From: Motilimonas cestriensis
Lineage (GTDB): Bacteria > Pseudomonadota > Gammaproteobacteria > Enterobacterales > CBDFNC01
NCBI RefSeq assembly: GCF_021295315.1
Contig: NZ_JAIMJA010000011.1
Span: 1-64,000, forward strand
DNA length: 64,000 bases
Direction: 5' to 3'
Shown piece by piece: positions 16,080-25,600 of this stretch. Position 1 is the stretch's first letter. Every line of letters begins with the position of its first letter. The notes below the pieces were generated by a model. It did not search any database and was not told the DNA's origin. It saw nothing but the letters and a program-made list of their open reading frames with translations. A program made the translations under genes and the position numbers.

Positions 16080-17969
16080 ATGCTAAGTTTTGCAATTGTT
16101 TTAACATCGATTTTTACCCTATTGTGCTTGATTATTGGCAAAGCATCTTTAGCCAGTGCCACCTTGATTTTAGGCTTATTTGTTCTTTTTACCCTGTATT
16201 GGCAGTGGCTGCCCGTTTCCGTATTTATCATCTATTTGGTATTGGCGGTGTTACTCAATAATCATTATCTACGCCAACGTTATCTCTCTCGCCCTTTACA
16301 GGCCTTATTTGTCCGCCGTAAAAAAAACTGGTTACCCCCCCAACTCCCCCATAGTGAAGGTTGGCTAGAGCGAAAAATAATAACGGGGTTAATCCAATGG
16401 CACCATTTACATGCCCAGCCAGCACCGCGCATCAACGCACAAGAGCAAGCTTTCCTTGATGGACCAACTCATCAATTATGCCAATTGATTAACAGTGAAC
16501 CGTGCCAAGGTGGCATCAATGAAGCCTGCTGGCGCTATCTTAATCAACGCGGTTTTTTTGCTTTAAGCCAACCTTACCATTTAGGGGGGCATGCTTTTTC
16601 TTGCTATGGCATCAATAAAATCATCCAAAAAGTCGCCAGCGTAAACAGTGAGATAGCTGAAACCGTTGCGCTACATAACAGCTTAGGTAGCGCGTCATTT
16701 CTGCAACATTGTGCACCGCGCGAAGCTCAAAGCATTTGGCTTCGAGCAATTTGCAAGGGCCGAAAACAAGCGCTATTTAGTGTTGAACCAGCCACACTCG
16801 TGCAACAGATGACCCCACTTCAGGGTGAGTTAACCATTGATAAACACCCTATCCCTAGCCCTGTTATGCCCGATCTATTAATTTTACCTGTGCGTTTAAC
16901 AGCAAAGGGAGAAGAGCATTATCTATTAATTGAAACCGAGCACTGCAAACAACTTTCTTTTACCTGTCAAAATCAATTGGGTAGTTTTTCTATCGCCGCT
17001 TACCCTTTCGCTTTATCTGACTTGATCTGCCCTGAGACCGTAAAACCTTGGTATTGCCGGGCGCAAGCGTGGTTAAAACTCAATTTAAGCGCCTTACAAG
17101 CCGCGCAAATGAAACAAGCATTAATTAGCACTCATTCAACGACTGATGCGCCCCTTACAACACCAGACACCACAAAGCAGCCAAGATCCGATCGATTAGT
17201 TGGGCTATTGCTGCGGGTCTCCTCCTTTGATGCTTGTATCGCCATGACCTGCTCCGCCACTGACAATGGCGAAAACCCGATTCTGATAGCTGACTTACTC
17301 ACCAATGAAATTGACCATACCCGGTCACGCTATGTGCTGCCATTATCAAGCCAATATTTTGAATACCTTTACACATGCCACCCCTATTTATTAACGGAAT
17401 ATCAAAGCTGCCAAGAACCAGATCAGCTTGAACACTTTGACCAACAAGTGATTAGCCACCTCGGCTTTACCCTTAACCAACTGCTGATCGTGTTTACTCA
17501 TAAGCTGTTTGCGCGCTATTCCTACAAAGCGTGTGACCAATTCTATTTTCGGTTAATTGAACGCTACAGCCATATATTGGCCGTGTTGGGTGAAGATTTA
17601 TTGTTTTCAAGTCCACATCCCGTAAGCAGAGATAAGCAACAAGGCCGGCTATTACGCCTACTTTCACTAATCTATGTCATGACCGCGCTACTGCGAAGTC
17701 ACCAACACACCACCATCAAGTATTCAGCATTGGATAAAGTCATCAATGAAATAGAAGCGCTACTGCAAAATATTGCAGGGAATATGAAAGGATCTCTGAT
17801 TGGCCGATTATTTTGTTGGCTTTGTTTGCCAAGCCGTCCTTTATATTTGCCAGAATCGGACCAAAACTATCAATTAATTAGCCAAGAAATTGCCCAGCAA
17901 AAAATCAATTTCCAACATCTATGTGGTGATATTAATCGGGCTCAACCAACCTCGCCAAGCTCTGATTAG
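16080..17969 (+). CDS. FadE-derived membrane protein lacking an acyl-CoA dehydrogenase core
   Basis: This is an intact 629-codon frame with a GAGGTG ribosome binding site. It occupies the place of fadE, divergent from gmhA-yafJ as in E. coli. Residues 1-65 hold three hydrophobic segments. FadE-like blocks follow: RINAQEQAFLDGP (118-129), a GFFALSQPYHLGG-type helix pair and HNSLGSASFLQH (199-210). From 433 (CHPYLLTEY) the FadE C-terminal domain continues, with SHLGFTLNQ, a YFRLIERYSHILAVLGEDLL block and a final SRPLYLPESDQN. Between residues about 230 and 430 the expected LTSPEAGSDAG motif reads FSVEPATLVQQ. The GGKGIMLG and ITVEGANILTRS catalytic/FAD segments are absent. It is about 185 residues shorter than E. 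coli FadE (814). It is likely catalytically dead as a dehydrogenase. A frame this long without stops suggests it is retained, though a young decaying gene cannot be excluded. Confidence 0.75.
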   Translation: MLSFAIVLTSIFTLLCLIIGKASLASATLILGLFVLFTLYWQWLPVSVFIIYLVLAVLLNNHYLRQRYLSRPLQALFVRRKKNWLPPQLPHSEGWLERKIITGLIQWHHLHAQPAPRINAQEQAFLDGPTHQLCQLINSEPCQGGINEACWRYLNQRGFFALSQPYHLGGHAFSCYGINKIIQKVASVNSEIAETVALHNSLGSASFLQHCAPREAQSIWLRAICKGRKQALFSVEPATLVQQMTPLQGELTIDKHPIPSPVMPDLLILPVRLTAKGEEHYLLIETEHCKQLSFTCQNQLGSFSIAAYPFALSDLICPETVKPWYCRAQAWLKLNLSALQAAQMKQALISTHSTTDAPLTTPDTTKQPRSDRLVGLLLRVSSFDACIAMTCSATDNGENPILIADLLTNEIDHTRSRYVLPLSSQYFEYLYTCHPYLLTEYQSCQEPDQLEHFDQQVISHLGFTLNQLLIVFTHKLFARYSYKACDQFYFRLIERYSHILAVLGEDLLFSSPHPVSRDKQQGRLLRLLSLIYVMTALLRSHQHTTIKYSALDKVINEIEALLQNIAGNMKGSLIGRLFCWLCLPSRPLYLPESDQNYQLISQEIAQQKINFQHLCGDINRAQPTSPSSD

Positions 17970-17972
17970 TCA

Positions 17973-18001
17973 TTAATAGTAGCTGAAATAGGCACTATTA
18001 A
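17973..18001. terminator. Weak bidirectional hairpin between convergent genes
   Basis: TTAATAGT (17973-17980) pairs with ACTATTAA (17994-18001) around a 13-base loop. It sits in the 39-base gap between two convergent genes. The stem is AT-rich and there is no clear T-run, so termination strength is doubtful. Confidence 0.35.
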
Positions 18002-18008
18002 TTAACCG

Positions 18009-18452
18009 CTATGATGACGCTCGCTGCATCGCCCGCACGCGCAGTTTCGACCAACCAATGACCAGTAACTGTCCACCAGCCATCGCCGCCAAAAACAATA
18101 ATATTTCTTGTTGTCCCGTGACTAAAGCCGTTAAAGCCGGCCCTGGGCAAATGCCCGCCAGTCCCCAACCCAAACCAAATAAACTAGCGCCAATAATAAG
18201 GGGCTTGTCGATAGCCGTTGTGGTTGGCACTTTCAGTACCTCGCCACTAATGGCTGTTTGACGCGGCTTAATAAACAAATGATAACAAGGGCTAAACATC
18301 AACAACGCACCGCCCATGACAAAGGCTAAACTGGGATCCCAGTTACCGCTGATATTTAAAAAACCCATGACTTTGGCGGGATCAACCATTTGCGAAACCA
18401 CCATGCCCATACCAAATAAAATGCCTGCCAACAAAGCGATAACACGATTCAT
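18009..18452 (-). CDS. YeeE/YedE-family sulfur transporter, half B
   Basis: This 147-residue inner-membrane protein has four hydrophobic segments. GILFGMGMVVSQMVDPAKVMGFLNISGNWDPSLAF near the N-terminus and GLGWGLAGICPGPALTAL near residue 100 are YeeE/YedE signatures; the latter carries the conserved cysteine thought to handle thiosulfate or persulfide sulfur. The start ATG overlaps the stop of the preceding half (TAATG) and has its own GGTGG. Two half-size subunits next to a BigR-type regulator are the known layout of sulfide-response operons. Confidence 0.85.
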   Translation of the reverse strand: MNRVIALLAGILFGMGMVVSQMVDPAKVMGFLNISGNWDPSLAFVMGGALLMFSPCYHLFIKPRQTAISGEVLKVPTTTAIDKPLIIGASLFGLGWGLAGICPGPALTALVTGQQEILLFLAAMAGGQLLVIGWSKLRVRAMQRASS

Positions 18453-18874
18453 TAAAACCACCCCAGCTGTTCACGTAATAACACCACTAAAATCGCCACG
18501 CCCATAAACACCACTGTCGCCACCACCGAGCGCACAGAAAATCGCCCCATGCCGCAAATGCCGTGACCACTGGTGCAACCATTGCCTAACTTAGTGCCGA
18601 TCCCCACTAACAGCCCAGCCAGCACATACAATAAAGTGGAGCCTTGCGGCACCTTCGCAATACTAAACCCCATCGGCAATAAGATAGCCGCCCCCAACAT
18701 CATGCCAACCAAAAATAACACGCGCCAACTGGTGTCTCCTTTATGAGGGGTAAAAAGGCCCGACAATATGCCACTGATACCCGCAATTCGGCCTCGAAAC
18801 AATAATAAAATCACCGCCGACAGCCCTAATAAAGCACCACCTGCGAGCGCACTCCAAGGAGTAAAATTTTCCAC
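18452..18874 (-). CDS. YeeE/YedE-family sulfur transporter, half A
   Basis: This 140-residue inner-membrane protein has about four hydrophobic segments. GTKLGNGCTSGHGICGMGRFSVRS near residue 95 is the family motif, with two cysteines likely to relay sulfur. It is the first half of the split transporter and shares one base with the second half. It lies 29 bases downstream of the ArsR-type regulator, so the three genes are probably one transcript controlled by that regulator. Confidence 0.85.
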   Translation of the reverse strand: MENFTPWSALAGGALLGLSAVILLLFRGRIAGISGILSGLFTPHKGDTSWRVLFLVGMMLGAAILLPMGFSIAKVPQGSTLLYVLAGLLVGIGTKLGNGCTSGHGICGMGRFSVRSVVATVVFMGVAILVVLLREQLGWF

Positions 18875-18903
18875 TTTATTTTCCTATTTTATCAATGGTT
18901 GCT

Positions 18904-19212
18904 CTAAGCCTTCGGCTCATCACAAAATGATTCTTTAAGCACGCCTAATAGTGCTTCAATACGATGGTCAGCAAGGGAGTAAAACACTTGCTGCGACTCT
19001 TTACGCACTTTCACGATATTTTGCTTGCGCAGCACACTTAAGTGCTGTGAGAACGCCGACTGACTAAGGCGAGAGTGTTGCGATAACTCACTCACATTCA
19101 TTTCACCTTGGGTTAATAAACACAGCACCATTAACCGATCTGGGTGCGCCACGGTTTTTAAAAAGTCAGCAACGACAGCCGACTGCTGCTGCATTGTTTC
19201 AATATCTATCAT
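18904..19212 (-). CDS. ArsR/BigR-type persulfide-sensing repressor
   Basis: The 102-residue winged-helix protein starts at the ATG at 19212, with AGAGG upstream; a longer reading frame from 19254 lacks this support. The recognition region is VSELSQHSRLSQSAFSQHLSVLRKQNIV. Two cysteines, Cys31 and Cys97, are 66 residues apart, the same spacing as the sulfide-sensing pair in SqrR, BigR and YgaV. These form a tetrasulfide or disulfide bridge with persulfide and release DNA. No metal-binding ELCVC-type motif is seen. It sits between the YedE pair and the divergent DUF2892-persulfide reductase genes, all likely targets. Confidence 0.88.
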   Translation of the reverse strand: MIDIETMQQQSAVVADFLKTVAHPDRLMVLCLLTQGEMNVSELSQHSRLSQSAFSQHLSVLRKQNIVKVRKESQQVFYSLADHRIEALLGVLKESFCDEPKA

Positions 19213-19260
19213 AGCTACCTCTTTAAGCTGTTCGGGGCATTCTAAGTGAAGCATATAAGA

Positions 19261-19334
19261 TTAGTCAAAACTATTTTAGATCAAACTTAATTAGTAAAAA
19301 CTAAAATACAATTTGATTTATTAGATTATACTAA
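19261..19334. promoter_or_regulatory. Three operator-like dyads at exact 30-bp spacing
   Basis: A TTAGT-N4-ACTAA dyad occurs at 19261-19274 (last base mismatched), 19291-19304 (perfect) and 19321-19334 (one mismatch in the left arm). Starts are 30 bases apart, close to three helical turns, so all three face the same side of the DNA. The first lies about 50 bases upstream of the repressor gene start; the third fills the spacer of the rightward promoter. Binding by the adjacent ArsR/BigR-type protein is inferred. Confidence 0.7.
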
Positions 19335-19340
19335 TATAGT
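19313..19340 (+). promoter_or_regulatory. Sigma70-like promoter for the DUF2892-persulfide reductase unit
   Basis: TTGATT (19313-19318) and TATAGT (19335-19340) are 16 bases apart and about 39 bases upstream of the start at 19379. The spacer consists of one base pair step (19319-19320) plus the third operator-like dyad, so a bound repressor would block polymerase directly. Confidence 0.6.
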
Positions 19341-19378
19341 ATTTCCCTAACACTTATAGGGTCACCAAGGAGCATCAA

Positions 19379-19567
19379 ATGAAATTAGAAAATGCGGTAC
19401 GCGTGTTTGCAGGGTTCATGGTTTTATTGTCTATTGCGCTCACCTATTGGGTATCTCCTCACTTTGTATGGCTCACGGCTTTTGTTGGCTTTAACTTAAT
19501 TCAAAGCGCATTTACTGGAATTTGCCCAGCAGCAAGTGTGCTTAAAAAGCTAGGCTTTCAGCCTTAG
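19379..19567 (+). CDS. DUF2892 (YgaP-type) small membrane protein
   Basis: The 62-residue protein has two hydrophobic segments (VFAGFMVLLSIALTYWV and VWLTAFVGFNLIQSAFTG) and the family ending GICPAASVLKKLGF with a conserved cysteine. In E. coli this domain is the membrane part of the YgaP rhodanese. Here it is a separate gene 41 bases before the persulfide reductase that carries its own rhodanese domain. It may anchor sulfur handling at the inner membrane (inference). The start has AAGGAG upstream. Confidence 0.85.
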   Translation: MKLENAVRVFAGFMVLLSIALTYWVSPHFVWLTAFVGFNLIQSAFTGICPAASVLKKLGFQP

Positions 19568-19608
19568 CCCATCATTATTAAGCAAATTTTTTTTATCAGC
19601 GAGGTTAC

Positions 19609-21312
19609 ATGACAAAGATTTTAATTATCGGAGGCGTTGCAGGTGGCGCCTCTGCTGCTGCCAGAGCACGCCGTTTAAGTGAAGATGCAGAAATTATCAT
19701 GTTCGAAAGAGGCCACTACGTTTCTTTTGCTAACTGCGGCTTGCCATACCATATTGGCGGTGACATAAAAGATAAAAGCAAGTTACTGCTACAAACGCCT
19801 GAGAGTTTTCTTGCTCGTTTTAATGTTGACGTACGCGTGATGAACGAAGTCACTCACATCAATCGTCAAGATAAAACAGTAACAGTGAAAAACTTACTTG
19901 ATGGTAGCGAGTATCGAGAAGCATACGACTTTTTACTGCTTAGCCCTGGTGCGGGCCCCATTGTTCCGCCTATCCCAGGTTTAGACAATCCCCTTACTCA
20001 CTCGCTGCGTAATATTCCTGATATGGAGCGCATTCTAAACACCATCGAGATGAATAAGCCTGAGCATGCAACGGTTGTTGGTGGAGGCTTTATTGGATTA
20101 GAAATGATGGAAGCATTCCATCAACTTGGCATTAAAACAACGCTAGTCGAAATGGCCGATCAGGTTATGACCCCTGTCGATCGCGAGATGGCAGGTTTTG
20201 CTCATGCCGAAATTCGTGAAAAAGGGGTCGATCTTAAACTAGGGGTTGCTTTAGAGTCAGTTGAATACTTGCCTAGTGAACATATTGCAGATGTAAACTC
20301 GGGAGAGGATGCTGCCCATCAACATATTGAAGGCGAACTAAAACTGTCTCTTAACAGCGGAGAAACACTCACTACCGATATACTAATTATGGCGATTGGC
20401 GTACGACCTGAGATTAAGTTAGCGCAACAAGCAGGTCTGCAGATCGGTGAACTAGGTGGCATTTGCACCAATGAAATGATGCAAACGAGCGACCCTGCTA
20501 TATATGCTGTCGGCGATGCGGTTGAGGCCAAAGATTTTGTTACGAACGCACCGAGCTTAGTGCCATTAGCAGGGCCAGCTAACCGCCAAGGTCGCATGGC
20601 GGCAGACAATATGTTTGGTCGCAATGAGGCTTACCAAGGTACGCAAGGCACCGCTATTTGTAAAATTTTTGACATTGCGGTCGCTTCTACAGGTAAAAAC
20701 GAGAAACAACTTAAGCGTGATGGTATCAAGTATGAAAAAGTATATGTTCATACTGCCAGCCATGCCAGCTACTACCCCGGCGCTGAAATTGTCTCGTTTA
20801 AAATGCTGTTTGACCCAAACACGGGCAAAATTTTAGGCGCTCAAGCTGTCGGTAAAGACGGCATCGATAAGCGCATCGACGTAATGGCGGTGGCACAACG
20901 GGCAGGAATGACCGTTGAACAATTACAGCATCTCGAACTTACTTATGCGCCTCCGTACGGCAGTGCTAAAGACGTGATTAATCAGGCTGCATTTGTTGCG
21001 AGTAACCTAATGAAAGGGGATGCGAAAGCCATACATTACCATGAAATAAGTCACCTAACGGATGAGCAATTACTGTTAGATGTGCGTAATCCCGGTGAGC
21101 TTGAAGCGATGGGTAGCTTAGCCGGCGCAATCAACATTCCCGTTGATCAGTTGCGCCAACGTATTAATGAGCTGCCAAAAGACAAAGAGATCATCATCTA
21201 TTGCCAAGTAGGTTTGCGCGGTAATGTCGCTTATCGTCAACTGGTTAATAATGGATACAAAGCGCGTAACTTGCTTGGCGGTTTCCGCACTTACCAGTTC
21301 GCACAAGCTTAA
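19609..21312 (+). CDS. NADH-dependent persulfide reductase with rhodanese domain (Npsr-like)
   Basis: The protein is 567 residues. The N-terminal FAD/NAD(P) disulfide-reductase part contains GGVAGGASAAARARRL and the active Cys43 in FANCGLPYHIGG, with a CoA-disulfide-reductase-like C-terminal dimer domain (APPYGSAKDVINQAAF). A rhodanese domain from about residue 475 ends with active Cys532 in IYCQVGLRG. This matches the persulfide reductase described from Shewanella loihica, which reduces CoA- and glutathione-persulfides or polysulfide with NADH and releases sulfide. It is controlled with the DUF2892 gene from the operator-rich region. Confidence 0.92.
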   Translation: MTKILIIGGVAGGASAAARARRLSEDAEIIMFERGHYVSFANCGLPYHIGGDIKDKSKLLLQTPESFLARFNVDVRVMNEVTHINRQDKTVTVKNLLDGSEYREAYDFLLLSPGAGPIVPPIPGLDNPLTHSLRNIPDMERILNTIEMNKPEHATVVGGGFIGLEMMEAFHQLGIKTTLVEMADQVMTPVDREMAGFAHAEIREKGVDLKLGVALESVEYLPSEHIADVNSGEDAAHQHIEGELKLSLNSGETLTTDILIMAIGVRPEIKLAQQAGLQIGELGGICTNEMMQTSDPAIYAVGDAVEAKDFVTNAPSLVPLAGPANRQGRMAADNMFGRNEAYQGTQGTAICKIFDIAVASTGKNEKQLKRDGIKYEKVYVHTASHASYYPGAEIVSFKMLFDPNTGKILGAQAVGKDGIDKRIDVMAVAQRAGMTVEQLQHLELTYAPPYGSAKDVINQAAFVASNLMKGDAKAIHYHEISHLTDEQLLLDVRNPGELEAMGSLAGAINIPVDQLRQRINELPKDKEIIIYCQVGLRGNVAYRQLVNNGYKARNLLGGFRTYQFAQA

Positions 21313-21327
21313 TGGGATAATCGCTCC

Positions 21328-21361
21328 GTTGATTTGGCGCACCTTGATGCGCCAGATCAAC
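21328..21361 (+). other. Strong stem-loop after the persulfide reductase gene
   Basis: A 14-bp stem with one G-T pair and a 6-base loop (CCTTGA) is centred on TGGCGCA/TGCGCCA, 15 bases after the stop. It is followed by AAAAAA rather than T residues, so it is not a canonical intrinsic terminator on the plus strand. It may stabilise the upstream message or limit read-through into the RND genes. Confidence 0.45.
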
Positions 21362-21487
21362 AAAAAACATGAGGTTAGCTCTGTACGACTAGAATAATTA
21401 AGTAGGTAAGTGAGTAAACCAACACGCGATTTTCTACTCTGCATGTGACTAGGTTTGCCAGACCCCCATTTAATATGGAGTCATAAT

Positions 21488-22594
21488 ATGAAGAATATTC
21501 AAGCTTTTAAGCCACAGCAAACTCAGCAATTTATCACGGGGTTATTGACCACACTGATACTCTCGCTAATCACACTTTTGAGCCAAGCCAGCCAAGCTGA
21601 CGAGTTTGAAAAAATCCTCGTTCAAGCAAGCCTTCACACAGAAACCTTAACCCTTAATGCCACCATCGAAGCTGTCAACCAAGGCACCGTATCCGCACAA
21701 ACCTCTGGTCGCATTACTAAACTTAATTATGATGTCAGTGATTTTGTATCAGGGGGGAGCACGCTATTAGAGATAACCGACACCAATCAAGCGGCAGATA
21801 TTCTTGCTGCGCAAGCCGATGTGGCTGCCAGTGAGGCGAATAACACCGATGCAAATTTAAACTTACAGCGCCTTAAAGCTCTCTATCCACAAGGGGCTAT
21901 TTCCAAAGGTCAACTCGATCAAGCCAAAGCCAATGCTCAAGCCGCCCTTAGCCGCTTACAAGCTGCGAAAGCGCATTTAAGCCAAGCGCAACAAGCCCAT
22001 AGCTACACTCAAGTTAATGCACCTTTTACCGGGGTAGTAACAGAACGTCATGTTGAGATTGGCGAAACCGTGATGATGGGCACGCCGCTTTACTCAGGTT
22101 TCTCTCTCGACAAATTAAGAGCATTGGCGTCAATTCCACAATCCTATTTAGGCTACATCACCCCCGATACCCAATACGATATTTTGCTTAATAACGCGCA
22201 AGTTATTTCAAGCCGCGATGCGGTGCTGTTTAGTTATGCCGACAGCGCCAGCCATGGCTTTAAATTACGGATTAACTTTAACAACCTTTTTAACAGCACC
22301 TTAGATAAACCCGCCGCCCAATTGCGCCCCGGCATGTGGGTAAAAATACGCTTTGCGATTGGTGAGACGGAGCAAATTTGGCTACCGCGCAGCGCTGTCA
22401 CCAAGCATTATCAACTTAACGCCGTTTACCTCAATACAGCACAAGGTTGGCAGTTAACCCAGGTACGCCTCGGCCAAACGCAAGGCGATCAAGTGCAAAT
22501 TATCTCGGGTTTGCGCAACCAAGACGAGGTCGCCCTAAATGCACAAGCGGTCATGTCGGCGCAACTAAAACAAAATTTAGCATCCAGTCAGTAA
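21488..22594 (+). CDS. RND efflux periplasmic adaptor (MFP) subunit
   Basis: The protein is 368 residues from the ATG at 21488, which has GGAG upstream; an earlier in-frame ATG at 21455 is less supported. An N-terminal hydrophobic segment (LLTTLILSLITLLSQASQA) acts as signal or anchor; no lipobox is seen. The lipoyl half-motif (GTVSAQTSGRITKLNYDVSDFV), an Ala/Gln-rich coiled-coil hairpin (about 100-165) and the second lipoyl half (VNAPFTGVVTERHVEIGE) are in order. It links the inner-membrane pump to an outer-membrane channel, which is not encoded here. Confidence 0.9.
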   Translation: MKNIQAFKPQQTQQFITGLLTTLILSLITLLSQASQADEFEKILVQASLHTETLTLNATIEAVNQGTVSAQTSGRITKLNYDVSDFVSGGSTLLEITDTNQAADILAAQADVAASEANNTDANLNLQRLKALYPQGAISKGQLDQAKANAQAALSRLQAAKAHLSQAQQAHSYTQVNAPFTGVVTERHVEIGETVMMGTPLYSGFSLDKLRALASIPQSYLGYITPDTQYDILLNNAQVISSRDAVLFSYADSASHGFKLRINFNNLFNSTLDKPAAQLRPGMWVKIRFAIGETEQIWLPRSAVTKHYQLNAVYLNTAQGWQLTQVRLGQTQGDQVQIISGLRNQDEVALNAQAVMSAQLKQNLASSQ

Positions 22595-22625
22595 TCGTCA
22601 CAGCGCATTCAAATAAGGAAAAAAC

Positions 22626-25600
22626 ATGGGCATTTCAGGACGCATCGCGAGTGCATTTCAAGGCTCTGCTATTACGCCACTACTGGCCCTAGTCGGTTTG
22701 TTATTAGGTTTGTTTGCGGTGATCGTCACACCGAAAGAGGAAGAGCCGCAAATTGATGTCACCTTCGTTGATGTGTTTATTCCGTTTACCGGAGCATCGG
22801 TGCAAGAGGTGGAAAATCTACTGACCTATCCTGTTGAGCAAATTGTTTCCGAGCTACACGGCATCGATACCTTGTATTCTTTCTCCCAGCCCGGAGGCGC
22901 CATGCTAATTGTGGTATTTGATGTCGGCGTGCCACGTAATGAAGCCATTGTCGGGTTGTATAATCAGCTTTATGCCAATCTTGATAAACTGCCACAACAA
23001 GCTGGCGTTGGTCAGCCGTTAATAAAACCCAAAGCCATTGATGACGTCCCCATTGTCAGTTTAACCCTGTGGTCGGAGCAAACCAATGCCGATATGGCTC
23101 AGCTCAGTCAGGTAGCCACCAGCTTAGAAACCGAGCTTAAACGCATTCCCGGCACCCGCACCATTGAGCTACTCGGTCAGCAAGCTAATGTGCTTAGTGT
23201 GCGCTTAGACAGCCAAAAAATGAACGCTTATAGCGTGTCTTTTAATCAAATAAGCCAGTTACTATCACAAAGTAACCTTCGCAGTGGTCTTGCGCCGCTG
23301 CAACAAGATGACCAAATCATTCAAGTGAAAACAGGGCAGTTTTTCACCCGGTTAGATGAAATTGAACAGTTAATTGTCGCCATGCACCAAGGCGCGCCGG
23401 TGTATTTAAAAGACGTGGCCAGCGTCAGCTTAGGTGCTGAACTACCAACACAAAGTGTTTGGCACACCAATGAGCGCGGCACTTTTGCTGGTATTACATT
23501 AGCCATCGCCAAACAACCGGGTAAAAATGCCGTGGCAGTGGCCGCACAAGTTACCGAGCGCATTGAGCAGTTGAAGAATGTACTGTTGCCAAGTGATATT
23601 CATTACAGCGTGACGCGAAACTACGGCATCACCGCTGGTGACAAGTCTAATACCTTAATCGCCAAGCTGATTTTTGCTACTGCTGCGGTGATTATTTTAG
23701 TGGTGATCACCATGGGCTGGCGTGAAGCTATTGTCGTCGGTATTGCAATTACCGTTACCTTGGCCATGACCTTATTTGCCTCATGGGCGTGGGGCTTTAC
23801 CCTTAACCGCGTCTCTTTATTTGCCTTGATTTTCTCCATCGGCATCTTAGTTGATGACGCTATCGTGGTGGTCGAAAATATTCATCGCCATATGGCCATG
23901 GGCAAAAAGTCCATGAGTGAACTTATCCCCGTGGCGGTAGATGAAGTGGGCGGACCGACTATTTTAGCCACCTTTACCGTGATCGCAGCTTTGCTGCCAA
24001 TGGCATTTGTTTCCGGTTTAATGGGGCCTTACATGAGCCCTATTCCCATCAATGCCAGCTTAGGCATGCTCATTTCATTAATGGTCGCTTTTATTCTATC
24101 GCCTTGGCTGAGCCGCCATCTATTGCGCCGCCATAACCATGGCACTTCACCCATAACAGCAACGACAGCCAATAATGAAGAGAATCACAACGATAACAGC
24201 AAAATTTTGCGTATTTTCACCTACTTTATGACGCCCTTTTTGCGCCCCAATACCGGTAAGCGCGCACGAGCCGGCTTATGGTTAGTGGTATCCCTGCTGA
24301 TCTTAGGCTCAGTCGCCTTGCCAATCAGTGAGAAAGTGGTCTTAAAAATGCTGCCGTTTGACAATAAATCTGAATTTCAGGTGATGATCGATTTACCCGA
24401 AGGCAGCACCTTAGAAACCAGTCAACGCTTGGGCTTTGCCCTTGCGCAATACTTAACCACAGTGCCCGAGGTTGAACATGTACAACTCTACGCTGGCACC
24501 AGTGCACCGATTAACTTCAACGGCTTAGTACGCCATTACTTTTTGCGTCAAAGCCCAGCCTTGTCTGACATTCAAGTGAATTTAGTGAATAAAAAACACC
24601 GCGATCGCAGCAGTCACGACATCGCCTTATCGGTGCGCGAGGAGCTGCAAAATATAGGCAAAGCCTATCAAGCTAATATTAAAGTAGTTGAAGTACCACC
24701 CGGCCCGCCCGTGTGGTCACCGATAGTGGCAGAAGTGTATGGCCCAAACCAAGTGAGCAGAGAAACCGCTGCCAATACCTTATTGGATATATTCAAACAA
24801 ACGCTAGACATTGTTGACATGGACATTGACCTGCCAGCCATGCAACCGCAATGGCAAATAAACATAGACACCAATAAAGCGACGCAACTTGGCATTACCC
24901 AATCAGCTATCATCGACGCCGTTTATACGGGACTAGCTGGCAAAGACGTGGCGGTATTTCATGATCCGCAACAAAAGCGTCCGTTGCCCATTCGCCTGCA
25001 ACTACAAGAAACCGATAAGCTGGCATTACGAGAATTACTTAACCTATCTTTAACTAATCCTCAGGGACAAAAAATGCCACTGGTGGAATTGGTTAGTATC
25101 GAAAAAGGCCATATTGAAACCGCCATCATGCATAAAAATATGCAGCCGATGATCATGGTTATCGCCGATATGGCCGGCCCATTAGACAGCCCTTTATACG
25201 GCATGTTTGAAATGGCGTTAAACATGGACGAATTAGGCCTAGATGTCACACAGCACTACGTTGAACAGCCCGATGGTCTTGCAGGCATTGGCATTTTATG
25301 GGACGGAGAATGGAAAATTACCTATGAAACTTTTCGCGACATGGGCATCGCGTATGCGGTGGGTATGATTTTGATTTACTTGCTGGTAGTAGGTCAATTT
25401 AAGTCTTACTTAGTACCGCTAGTGATCATGGCGCCTATTCCGCTGACCATTATCGGCGTATTGCCTGGCCATGCGCTTTTGGGCGCGCAATTTACCGCCA
25501 CATCGATGATTGGCATGATAGCCCTAGCGGGGATCATCGTGCGTAACTCTATTTTGCTGGTGGACTTTATTCATCAAGAAATTGCGCAAGGCGTGCCCCT

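Noticed and set aside
21328-21361. Intrinsic terminator after the persulfide reductase gene
   Set aside because: The stem is strong but is followed by a run of A, not T, on the coding strand, so it is listed only as a stem-loop.
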